Shown: positions 26,223-34,501 of the stretch, piece by piece | How positions within the stretch are numbered: position 1 is the stretch's first letter | Layout of the letters: every line of letters begins with the position of its first letter | Assembly: GCF_020524355.2 (NCBI RefSeq) | Contig: NZ_CP129019.1 | Location: 3,720,001 to 3,784,000, forward strand | Length of the DNA stretch: 64,000 nucleotides | Direction of reading: 5' to 3' | DNA from: Mesobacillus subterraneus | GTDB taxonomy: Bacteria; Bacillota; Bacilli; Bacillales; Cytobacillaceae | Program-made: the position numbers and the translations under genes | Notes under the pieces: generated by a model | The model's database searches: none | The model's input: only the letters and a program-made list of their open reading frames with translations | Told to the model about the DNA's origin: nothing

Positions 26223-27113
26223 TTAATTGGTTACTGTTGTTTTCCCTGCACTATACAGAAGTGCCGCTAAATAAGATTCCTCAATTGGCCATACCCCTAA
26301 GCGATTATTCATCATATGAGTGAAATGAAAATAAATGCCGTCAGGTCCACTCTCACCTAAAGGGTTCATTTCCTGTAAAATCAGCTTCAGTTCATCAGTG
26401 AATTGCTCCAATGCCCTTTCAGTATTTGGAGGAAATTCAGACACCAGTATTTCTTTGACTTTCTCATTTCTGGACATGGCAGAATTGATGAAGTTTTGGC
26501 TGATTTGATTATCACCATTTTTCAGTTTATCTCCTGCCCAATACTTCGTGTAGTTTAATAAGAACTCATCGATTTCGTTTTGGTTTTCCCAAGCCGCCTT
26601 CATCAGGTTATCCATCAACTTTATCGCAAATTCGAACCTGTTGACCCTCTCTGTTATAATGTCTTCGATAACCTCTAAAATAAGGTTACTGGATGAACTG
26701 AAGTGCTTTTCCGAGTGTAAGATTCCTTCTTCCCCTCCATACTTTTCTAACTCGGGATCATAAAGAGACAATTCAAATCTTCTCGCAGCCGAGGAGAAAA
26801 GCCCTTCTCCCATATTTAGCGGAAGCAGCCTTTTCGGAATGGCAATGGATTGTTCATTTAAAGATTCAAGAGAAGTTGACAGGAACTCTTCCAGGCATCC
26901 CATGACGTCCGAGAATTCATTTTCACTGATTTGGAAGCGGAGCCTGATATGTGGACCCGTTTCGTCCAGGTATCGGATAAAAAACCAATTGCTCACATCA
27001 AACATCGTTTTCACTTTGTATGCTGCTGGTTTTACAATGAAACTTACGAGGTAATCCAACTCGTGAATATCCTTCGAATAAATATTGTACTGAAGCCACT
27101 CATAATTTTTCAT
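26223..27113 (-). CDS. Thiopeptide-type bacteriocin biosynthesis protein (SpaB C-terminal/elimination domain)
   Basis: The 296-residue protein begins WLQYNIYSKDIHELDYLV and contains WFFIRYLDETGPHIRLRF (about 43-60). This is the hallmark of the Lant_dehydr_C / thiopeptide-type biosynthesis family. HFTHMMNNRLGV lies near the end. In split LanB systems this domain eliminates glutamate from glutamylated Ser/Thr to give dehydroalanine/dehydrobutyrine; in thiopeptides a relative forms the pyridine ring. Only one such protein is present, next to a separate LanB N-domain, so I favour elimination (as with goadsporin GodG) over pyridine formation. Confidence 0.85.
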   Translation of the reverse strand: MKNYEWLQYNIYSKDIHELDYLVSFIVKPAAYKVKTMFDVSNWFFIRYLDETGPHIRLRFQISENEFSDVMGCLEEFLSTSLESLNEQSIAIPKRLLPLNMGEGLFSSAARRFELSLYDPELEKYGGEEGILHSEKHFSSSSNLILEVIEDIITERVNRFEFAIKLMDNLMKAAWENQNEIDEFLLNYTKYWAGDKLKNGDNQISQNFINSAMSRNEKVKEILVSEFPPNTERALEQFTDELKLILQEMNPLGESGPDGIYFHFTHMMNNRLGVWPIEESYLAALLYSAGKTTVTN

Positions 27114-27124
27114 CTGTCTACCCC

Positions 27125-29604
27125 TTATTGGTATTTAATGCTTCCCAAACTGACGAACTCAGTTACCACAGGCTCTCCCGCCTCATTCTTGTACCATGTA
27201 TCGCCTTCATTCGGTTGTACCTCTGTAAAGACAACAAATTTACTGTTATTTACTTTCCTGATCAACATATTGAGCGAATATAGATTATCAATATGTAAAT
27301 AAAATGGTTTCTCTCCCAATAGAGAGCCATGTTCGTCAGAAACTAAAACAAATACTTCATTTGGCAAATAATTGGATTGGAAAAATTCTCTTATTTTAAA
27401 CATAACATTGATTTTATCCGCAGTGGAAAGGATTTCTTCAAAATCGCTACTTGGGAAAATCCATTTTTCCCTATTAAGCACGATCCTTCCATCTTCTTCT
27501 CTTTCAATGTGCATCCTGTTTCCATTGAATTCAGTCTGAAATGGTCTTGGATTAATTCCAAAAGGAGTATTGATGATCCAGGGGTTAGCAAGCGTCATGA
27601 AAATCTTGTTGATCCCGGACGTCATATGCTCAGGTACCGTACCTGTATAAACCGGGGAAATCCGTTCACCTGATCCATCGATAATTTTCAGTACATCATT
27701 CTCGGTATCATGTTCAATGTTAAAGTCCTTCAAAAAATGCTTGGTTCCGCTATCCGTATAATCCATATCTTCGACCCATCTTATAAAGTCATCCAATACT
27801 GAAAAATTCTCTTGCAAATTCGACCAATCCGTCGAAACGGAGAACTCCACAGGTCTGCCTTCAAACGTTTGTGTCATCCAACATTGCAGCTCTCTTCGGT
27901 AAACTTCAGGATTGAACAACTTGTTAAACCTTGAAAAAATGGTACCCCGCCCATTAGAAATCTTATTAACGATCAAAGAGTAATTCCCATTTAAAATGTC
28001 ATCATAACTCTTAGCGGCAACTTGGAAAAATACATTGAATGTCAGTGGTTCTTTCAATTCAGCCTTTACCTTTAAAGGATCCATATCATAACTTCTTGCT
28101 GAACTGATCATATGGCTCAAAACATTCTCCTTGCTGGCCAGCTGGGTAAGAAATGTCAATAAGTCACATTTCTTACCTTTGCCGATATTGTCTTTATACC
28201 ATTGAACCAATTGACTATAAAAATTCGTCACAAAAATATATGGTTCAATATGTTTTTCAAGCTTCTCCAAGTCTTTTTTTTACATGCTCTCCAAGGTACG
28301 GAATGGAGCATTTCGAGCGGACATCTTCATAAATTAACGTTTCACTTAATCGCTCAGCGCTGGTGAAAGGAATCTGTTCAATGATATGTTGAAGAGTCGT
28401 TCTGATATCCTGGACGATGTTCAGCCTTTTTGAGGCCCGCTCTTCTGCTATTAAGCGGCATCTAAGAGTTTCCAAATTCCTTAATAGACTGATTAAGGAA
28501 TTGTCCTTTTCATTATTCCTTGTCTCAATAAGGTCCGCTATTTTAGCGAAAGGATCATCGATGGCACTCGAAAAAGGCGCAATGGGGCCTGATCAAACGT
28601 TGAGATAATAATAATTTCATAATCATGCTTTTGTTCGGGACATCCAGTTCTTCCTCCAAACCGGCCAAGAAAAACGGTGAATTAAACTTGTTATCAAGCT
28701 TAGAAAGTATAGTGACCAACATATTATTAGAGATGATTTCTTCTTTTTTCCAGCTAAATCCTCCCTGGTTATAGTACACACCTCTGATCCTTCGTGACTT
28801 TCCATCGAAATTCACTTCTGTTGAAAGATGGAATTGAATCAGGTGCTTATACTCGTCACTCCTGCTTACATATTCAAAGAAAGAGGTAATCAGTGACCTC
28901 GACCATCTTAGACTGTGCCTGGAGCCGTTACTCCATTGAAGTTCTTTTTCCCCACTATCTAAGCAAGTGCCTGCTAATTGGGTAAGAGTACTTAAAGGGC
29001 TCGTTTTCAAAATGGCACGCTGCAGATAGGAATAGGTTGATTTGGTAATATTGGCATCCAGGCTCCACTTTTTATTTTTCTTCCTTAATATAGTGTCAAC
29101 CAGGCTGGGATTCACCAAAGAAAGCCCTCTGAGCAGTTCATTGTCATCTGTATCCTCAAATGCTGCCTTCAGGTTGTTTTCGGCAGCAGCGATTTCTTGA
29201 TTATATGTTTCAACTAATCTCTCTTCACAGCAAACTAGTTCCATATGGTTTTCATACCAGCTCTTGAATAACTCTTTTTGCCCATCATTCAAATGAGAAA
29301 GCATGGATTGTAATTTCTGTTCCGTAATGCTGGTTCTTCTGTCATTATGCAAATCCCTTTTTAATTTTATAAAGGCGTTTCTTGAAGATTTATCTTCCAC
29401 TTTTGGGATCACTGAAAAGATTTCATCTATTAATTCATTTGACAATGGTTTCAATGATTTTTTCAAATTCACGATTTTATCAATCATTGCCCCTGTTTCA
29501 CATAAGTTTAGTGTTTTCATTTGCGGGGTACTGTTCACATTAATTCTAGTAAGCAGAAGATCAGCAATCCCGGTACTTGTGCCTTCAAGGATTTGTGGAT
29601 TCAT
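27125..29604 (-). pseudogene. LanB-type dehydratase (glutamylation domain), two frameshifts
   Basis: Three consecutive reading frames (29604-28555, about 28585-28257, 28270-27125) together make one LanB N-terminal dehydratase of about 820 residues. The first holds YLQRAILKTSPLSTLTQLAG, the typical Lant_dehydr_N region. The last holds INPRPFQTEFNGNRMHIERE and DEHGSLLGEKPFYLHIDN. Removing one base from the C4/G4 run at 28584-28587 and one from the A8/T8 run at 28274-28281 restores continuity. The enzyme glutamylates Ser/Thr of the precursors from glutamyl-tRNA. The flanking genes are intact and coupled, so sequencing error at homopolymers is as likely as decay. ATG 29604 follows GGAGGG. Confidence 0.85.
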
Positions 29605-29622
29605 AAATCTCCCTCCAGGGCC

Positions 29623-30759
29623 TTAATTGATGGCCTTAATGATTATATTTAAAGTCAAATAGATTAATAACGAGAGGTATAGTACTGACAGGATGGAATA
29701 GGTAAAGTAAAAAAACTTCATCTTTACGCTTATGTTCTTGAGATACAACGGCAAAGACTTTTTAATTACCATTCCTTTCAGGAACTTAAGGCTTCTTCCG
29801 CGGACATTGATCTGCCCGGACAAGCTTTCAATTGTCCTGAACAAGTCTGTTGGCAATAAAGGATTACAGTTGAAGATAAATAATGAAAACTGAAAAACCA
29901 TAATATGAAAAGCTATATAATGGAAAAATGTTCCTTCAGTCAAAATAGTGATTACAAGTGTTATCAAAGCCATTGTAATATCGTAAACAGGACCCACTAC
30001 AGCAATGGCTGCCCTTTTTCCCGATGATAATTTGAATGTTTCAGCTGTTCTCACATAAGCAACAGGAATAAAATAATATAACAATCCTACACCAGCTTCT
30101 TTGACCTTACCGCCGACGTGTTTACACATTATTGCATGCATTAATTCATGTCCTGTAAGGTGGACGATCAGCCAGGGAATAATCAAGAAGTAATTTCTGC
30201 TCCCATAGAATAAACTAGGGTTATCCATCATAAAAATATAGATAAATAGGCATAATGATAATGTATATATGCTTATTGTTATTGTCCAAGTCTTTTTCGA
30301 CCAGGCGGGAAGTTTGAGCTTAAATCCCTGCAGGTCTTCATCCAATGTAGATATAAGATTGAATTTCAAGATTCGTCCATCAATCTTATCCTTCCACATC
30401 GTTCCATTAGAACTTTTCTCTTCTTCAAGATTGTGGGTATGGGTAAAAATAACACCCACATTGAGCATTTGATTTATAAAGGCTGTTAATTGGTTGGTTA
30501 CATCCGGATTTTTCAAATCGAAGCTTTCTCCCAGATCCCTAAATAACTCGTCGAACGTTACGTTTGACTCCCTGATCTTGGATAAGATCAGCTTCGCATG
30601 TGCCGGAATCCTGAAGAGTTTTTCTGTTTGTTTATTGTATAAATATATGTTATTATCTATATCACTTATTTCGAATAGATCATTGAATTGAAGTCTAGAT
30701 GTACTTGAGAAATGAAAGGCATCCTGATTATTGTCATATATTAATGGTTCACCTGCCAT
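29623..30759 (-). CDS. Membrane zinc metalloprotease (M50-like) with PqqD-like N-terminus
   Basis: The protein (about 378 residues) has an N-terminal soluble domain of about 120 residues. Its wHTH, PqqD-like pattern (FRIPAHAKLILSKI, TFDELFRDLGESF) suggests leader-peptide recognition. Several TMs follow, with the HExxH zinc motif HELMHAIMCKHVGG (about 205) and a downstream NCNPLLPTDLFR motif (about 300) typical of M50 site-2 proteases. It sits directly after the three precursor genes. A likely job is leader removal or processing at the membrane, coupled to export. The start is GTG 30771 or, better spaced, ATG 30759. Confidence 0.8.
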   Translation of the reverse strand: MAGEPLIYDNNQDAFHFSSTSRLQFNDLFEISDIDNNIYLYNKQTEKLFRIPAHAKLILSKIRESNVTFDELFRDLGESFDLKNPDVTNQLTAFINQMLNVGVIFTHTHNLEEEKSSNGTMWKDKIDGRILKFNLISTLDEDLQGFKLKLPAWSKKTWTITISIYTLSLCLFIYIFMMDNPSLFYGSRNYFLIIPWLIVHLTGHELMHAIMCKHVGGKVKEAGVGLLYYFIPVAYVRTAETFKLSSGKRAAIAVVGPVYDITMALITLVITILTEGTFFHYIAFHIMVFQFSLFIFNCNPLLPTDLFRTIESLSGQINVRGRSLKFLKGMVIKKSLPLYLKNISVKMKFFYFTYSILSVLYLSLLIYLTLNIIIKAIN

Positions 30760-30782
30760 TGATAGTTCCACCCTCTTTTAGT

Positions 30783-30823
30783 AATAAGAGACATATATAG
30801 CGGCAACTATATAATGTCTCTTA
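30783..30823 (-). terminator. Strong hairpin separating precursor genes from downstream genes
   Basis: Arms 30783-30800 and 30807-30823 (core AAGAGACATATATAG / CTATATAATGTCTCTT) form a long near-perfect stem with a 6-nt loop right after the third precursor stop. On the minus strand no long U-tract follows, so it may be a partial terminator or an RNA-processing/stability element. Such elements keep precursor mRNA more abundant than enzyme mRNA. Confidence 0.65.
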
Positions 30824-30842
30824 TCCATACTTTTTTTGTTTA

Positions 30843-31010
30843 TTACCCGGCAGAAGAGAATGTCGATGAAGTTCCCACAGATGATCCGCAACTACCCGCA
30901 GTTGCAAAGGATCCGCCAGTCAAAAGCGTGGCCAAACAGTTCGCGAGATTCAAGTCAGCTTCATTCGTAAGCTCTTCTGCATATAACTCCAAATCTACGT
31001 TTTCAGTCAT
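30843..31010 (-). CDS. RiPP precursor peptide 3
   Basis: This 55-residue peptide, not seen by length-limited gene calling, starts MTENVDLELYAEELTNEADL (ATG 31010). It continues with a core rich in Gly, Ser, Thr and two Cys, ending GSSVGTSSTFSSAG. The leader motif LELYAEEL is shared with the other two precursors. Core Cys/Ser/Thr are candidates for azol(in)e formation by the YcaO complex and for dehydration by LanB. It lies between precursor 2 and the hairpin at 30783. Confidence 0.82.
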   Translation of the reverse strand: MTENVDLELYAEELTNEADLNLANCLATLLTGGSFATAGSCGSSVGTSSTFSSAG

Positions 31011-31032
31011 GTCAAACCCACCTTATTATTTT

Positions 31033-31212
31033 TTAACATCCACAGGAAGCACTTGCTGCTGTCGATGCCGTTCCTGCACAACTTCCAAATGTTGATGCTG
31101 ATGTGAACGAAGAGCCACAAGCCCAGCAGCAGCCATAATTCATGATAGAAGTTTCATTTTCAGAAAGCTCTTCAACAAACAACTCAAGTTCTTTTTTAGG
31201 ATTAGTATCCAT
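31033..31212 (-). CDS. RiPP precursor peptide 2
   Basis: From ATG 31212 (6 nt after AGGAGG) a 59-residue peptide reads a leader MDTNPKKELELFVEELSENE. The core has seven Cys and many Ser/Thr, starting NYGCCWACGSSFTSAS and ending STAASASCGC. The leader motif LELFVEEL matches LELYAEEL of the sister peptides. Cys-Cys-Trp-Ala-Cys and terminal Cys-Gly-Cys are strong candidates for thiazole formation. An upstream 7-codon extension is unlikely because the ribosome site lies inside it. Confidence 0.85.
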   Translation of the reverse strand: MDTNPKKELELFVEELSENETSIMNYGCCWACGSSFTSASTFGSCAGTASTAASASCGC

Positions 31213-31241
31213 ATGAGTCCTCCTAAAATTCAAAATTCACC

Positions 31242-31415
31242 TTACCAACTGAAACTGCTCATTGTTCCGTAAGTGCTTACGCTTGATGTAGGGCATGAAG
31301 CGCTTAGGGCACTGGACTCAGTGCTGATTGTAGAAGTAGATGCGAGCAAGACATTCCCTTGTGACATCTCAGGCAGTTCCTCAGCATATAGTTCTAATTG
31401 TTTCTTATCTTCCAT
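31242..31415 (-). CDS. RiPP precursor peptide 1
   Basis: ATG 31415 follows AAAGGAGG by 8 nt, and the ribosome site overlaps the stop of the dehydrogenase gene. The 57-residue peptide has the leader MEDKKQLELYAEELPEMSQG and a Ser/Thr-rich core (LLASTSTISTESSALSAS, then a single Cys and further Ser/Thr), ending SSFSW. It has far fewer Cys than precursor 2, so its product would rely more on oxazole/dehydro residues. Confidence 0.83.
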   Translation of the reverse strand: MEDKKQLELYAEELPEMSQGNVLLASTSTISTESSALSASCPTSSVSTYGTMSSFSW

Positions 31416-31420
31416 GTTTA

Positions 31421-32124
31421 TCACCTCCTTTCAAGTTGCTGTATTGGATGACCCAACGCGAAAGCAAACATCTGACACTTCCGATAACCATCCAGATCTG
31501 ATATTTTCCTTAACCCACTTGGCAAAATGCCTGCGAAGACGGTTCCTACATAGCCTAGGTCAATTGTATGCAGCCATGAGAATTCGGCAATCGCGCCAGA
31601 TTTTTTTAGCAGTCGATTGTATCCTCTTGGACCATATAGTTGGACAGCCCTCTCCACTTTTCCGACAAAAATGATGATAGCAGCAGCTTGAGAGAATTCT
31701 CTTTTTGCAGAAAAATCTCATTGATGATTTCTGTTAAACAGATATCATTTAAAGGAATCAATTCCTGTCCACAGTATTCATAAATACGGTCATTCTTGAA
31801 TTCCAGATCTTTCTCGACCCTTCTGGCCAGAACATATTGCTCGATGCTGGTACCCTCTTCAAAATCCTCAAACCAGTTAGTCCTCTGGAACTCCTTATTG
31901 TTTTCTAGGATCTTCATCAAGTGTTCATATGATATGGCTTTCTCCTGATCGAAGAATCGTGTTGATTGTCGCGCACTTAATATCTGATCCAGACTATGAT
32001 CGAATGCTGGCATTTCCGTAAGAATATGTTCAGATGCAGCCGGGAGATCCACCAATGAGCCATGCTTCGCTGTCTCAATCAACTCGTGAACAATCGTATA
32101 ATTAGGGTGAAGTGCCTTATTCAT
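31421..32124 (-). pseudogene. Second SagB-type dehydrogenase (nitroreductase fold), one frameshift
   Basis: The first frame (32124-31606) carries ILSARQSTRFFDQEKAISYE, a nitroreductase FMN-binding start. The second (to 31421) carries QLYGPRGYNRLLKKSGAIAE, the family's second conserved block. Adding one A to the A5 run (31702-31706, T on the plus strand) joins them into one protein of about 233 residues. SagB enzymes oxidise azolines to azoles using FMN. ATG 32124 follows AAAGGAG and overlaps the upstream gene. The stop codon lies within the Shine-Dalgarno sequence of precursor 1. Confidence 0.78.
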
Positions 32125-33835
32125 CCAGCTCACTCCTTTTTCCTACTGCGATTAAGTATGTGATGATTTCTTTCCTTCTGTTGAACTTGAGTAACTGCAT
32201 TAAATGATCATCGATATATCGATCTGTTTCCAACACACTCAATCCCGTTGCCTCACTCGATGCCTTTATATGGGTAAATGCAACACCTGCATCGAGATTC
32301 ACGATTCTATATCCAAATTCTTTGTATTTTTGAGCAACTTTCTCATAGGAACCTGCAAGTACAAAATATCCCAAATGTTCCGAAAATTCCGCTTGGATTT
32401 TGTCCTTATCAGCTATGGCTTCAGCTAATATTGATTGATCCAGCTTCTCGGTAATTTGATAAAGCCCATGTTTTAATGGATCGTAAAAGTAAACGGCCTG
32501 TTCAAGCCCTTCAATTCCTGTATTCAAGAAATACATGTCAACGGATCCCAAATTCCCACCTGTCGGGGCATATCGATTCACTTGATTCGGTCTTGGAGTA
32601 CTGCCCGTTTTGAGCCCATTCGAAAACAGCAGTATTTTTGCCAGCTTTCTTAAATCAGCAGCTTTCCCTTCCTTCAGTTCCTGTGCCGTCGGCAAGCTGC
32701 TTTCCTTCTCTAGCTGAATAAAAGGAAAGCTATGAAACTCTTTAAAAAACCTTGCCAACTCAAGATTCTTCGGTCGATAATGATTCTGATGATCTTTGAT
32801 ACTGATGAATTCACGAGGTGGAAACGATACAAAACTTTCATATTGACTTACGATATCAATAACCGGGTCCTTGTCGTCGACGCAATCACAACCTATACAA
32901 TATGGAACTTTAGAGAATTTAATTTGATTTGAGTCCCATGTTTTTAAATCTACTATATTCACCATATTCTGGGTGATTAGAAGAGATGAGACCCTTGATA
33001 AGAAATTGGTCAGCTCCCCGGCCACATATCCTAAGCCTGCCTCTTTCAACCTGCTTACTCCAACGGAATCATCTGTTTCTGTACTGACAGAGATTCTCTC
33101 CAGCTGCTCTAGAAAACATTCAAAGCACATTGTATTTTCAGTATCTATGTATGGCCCAGTAATAAGCGTACTGCCCTGTAATATCGCAACAAAGCAAGGA
33201 ACTTTCCTGGAAGCCAGCTTCTTCATGGTTACTTTATGGTCATATAAATCGTCGATGTGATCCAGAACCAACAAAGTAATCAGGTTGGCATCTGCGGATT
33301 GTTCAGCACAGTCCCGATCATCAACTTGTACCCCATATTGTAAAAAATGCTCTTTTAGTTTAATGTATTTCTCTCTGTCGGAAATAATATTGATCGTGTG
33401 GCTGCGCAGACGCTCTAAAGCCTGGCCAGCCGAAACATTGATTCGCGTCCCATCAATGAACCTTTCCAGATACGGCAGGTAAGGAGATGCAGGAGATTCA
33501 TTTACTTGATACCCCTCTTGGATGACACCTCTTGTATATAATAAGGCTACAGCTTCATATATATTCCTGAGCTCATATTCTGGAAGCTCACTAGCTATTT
33601 TCGGAATACTTTTAGTACCATCCAATAACGGGATTAGTTCAGGAATCAATGTCTTAGTCGCATTCCCTCTAAGTAATTGTTTTTCGATTCCTCCATCTAT
33701 GATAAGGCCATCCTCGAGATGTTGGATTAGGGTGAAGTGATTAGAAAACAAAGGTCTTTCAGGAAGCTTGAATTGCGGATCGTTGAAAACAGCCAATCCC
33801 ATTTGTTGCGCTGTTATTTTTTTGGATGCAATCAT
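32117..33835 (-). CDS. E1-like cyclodehydratase partner fused to a SagB-type dehydrogenase domain
   Basis: The 572-residue protein has two parts. The first 350 residues resemble TOMM E1-like/ocin-ThiF leader-binding proteins, with two Cys pairs that could bind zinc (NTMCFECFLEQL near 230 and PYCIGCDC near 310). The second (about 380-572) is a nitroreductase/SagB domain: TPRPNQVNRYAPTGGNLGSV, EHLGYFVLAGSYEKVAQKY, then GYRIVNLDAGVAFTHI. It would help recruit the leader for the YcaO enzyme and oxidise the azoline products. Its start overlaps the preceding stop (ATGA), indicating translational coupling. Confidence 0.82.
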   Translation of the reverse strand: MIASKKITAQQMGLAVFNDPQFKLPERPLFSNHFTLIQHLEDGLIIDGGIEKQLLRGNATKTLIPELIPLLDGTKSIPKIASELPEYELRNIYEAVALLYTRGVIQEGYQVNESPASPYLPYLERFIDGTRINVSAGQALERLRSHTINIISDREKYIKLKEHFLQYGVQVDDRDCAEQSADANLITLLVLDHIDDLYDHKVTMKKLASRKVPCFVAILQGSTLITGPYIDTENTMCFECFLEQLERISVSTETDDSVGVSRLKEAGLGYVAGELTNFLSRVSSLLITQNMVNIVDLKTWDSNQIKFSKVPYCIGCDCVDDKDPVIDIVSQYESFVSFPPREFISIKDHQNHYRPKNLELARFFKEFHSFPFIQLEKESSLPTAQELKEGKAADLRKLAKILLFSNGLKTGSTPRPNQVNRYAPTGGNLGSVDMYFLNTGIEGLEQAVYFYDPLKHGLYQITEKLDQSILAEAIADKDKIQAEFSEHLGYFVLAGSYEKVAQKYKEFGYRIVNLDAGVAFTHIKASSEATGLSVLETDRYIDDHLMQLLKFNRRKEIITYLIAVGKRSELDE

Positions 33836-34473
33836 TTTATAAGCTCCTTCCCGCCCATTTCATTTTTGAACATATTTTCCAAAGTCATATAGCTCCTGGC
33901 TGCCTCATTTTGTGTACCGCATCTTTCACACCCATGGACGCCAATGACATTACTTTTATAACCATATCGACTATAAGTATTGAAGTTGAATATTTGACCT
34001 TCCAGGCTACCTAAATTATGTTCGAGCGTATAAAGCAGCCAATTACCGAACATACTTACGTCTGCAGGGTGGAAACCCATATCCGAAGGAATCATATTAT
34101 GATTGTAGAATTCATTGACCGAATTCTGCACGGCAGCGATTGGACTATGCTGCAAGACACGATCAACAAAGCAATGGTAGCAGGCACCTTCATCCGTATT
34201 ACTTAGCGGTCCAATAGTAACCATTGGTTGATTCGCAATGACAGGAAAGAACTTCGCACCAATTGAATAAGCATGCTTCTCCAAATTCTTACATAAATCA
34301 ACACAAGGCTGAGAACTTAGAACAATGAATAATTCCGCTTCCTGTAATAATTCCATGTCGTATTCAGGATAAATACCACTTAATTGGGTTATTTGGATAT
34401 TATCCATATTTCTATCTAGAAAACTAGCGATTTCATCGGCAAATTTTCCAATGCTGAATAATTGAATCTTCAT
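33832..34473 (-). CDS. E1-like/ocin-ThiF-like TOMM protein
   Basis: The 213-residue protein has a Rossmann-like N-terminal half (MKIQLFSIGKFADEI, LFIVLSSQPCVDLCKN) and two CxxC pairs (EGACYHCFVDRVL near 101, VHGCERCGTQNEA near 182). These are features of the E1-like partners that bind precursor leaders and activate YcaO cyclodehydratases. It is half the usual length, so it may pair with the E1 part of the next protein. It lies between ycaO and the fusion gene with 28-bp and overlapping junctions. Confidence 0.78.
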   Translation of the reverse strand: MKIQLFSIGKFADEIASFLDRNMDNIQITQLSGIYPEYDMELLQEAELFIVLSSQPCVDLCKNLEKHAYSIGAKFFPVIANQPMVTIGPLSNTDEGACYHCFVDRVLQHSPIAAVQNSVNEFYNHNMIPSDMGFHPADVSMFGNWLLYTLEHNLGSLEGQIFNFNTYSRYGYKSNVIGVHGCERCGTQNEAARSYMTLENMFKNEMGGKELIK

Positions 34474-34501
34474 TTTTTAACCCCCTTTTCTCCAATTTCA
34501 T

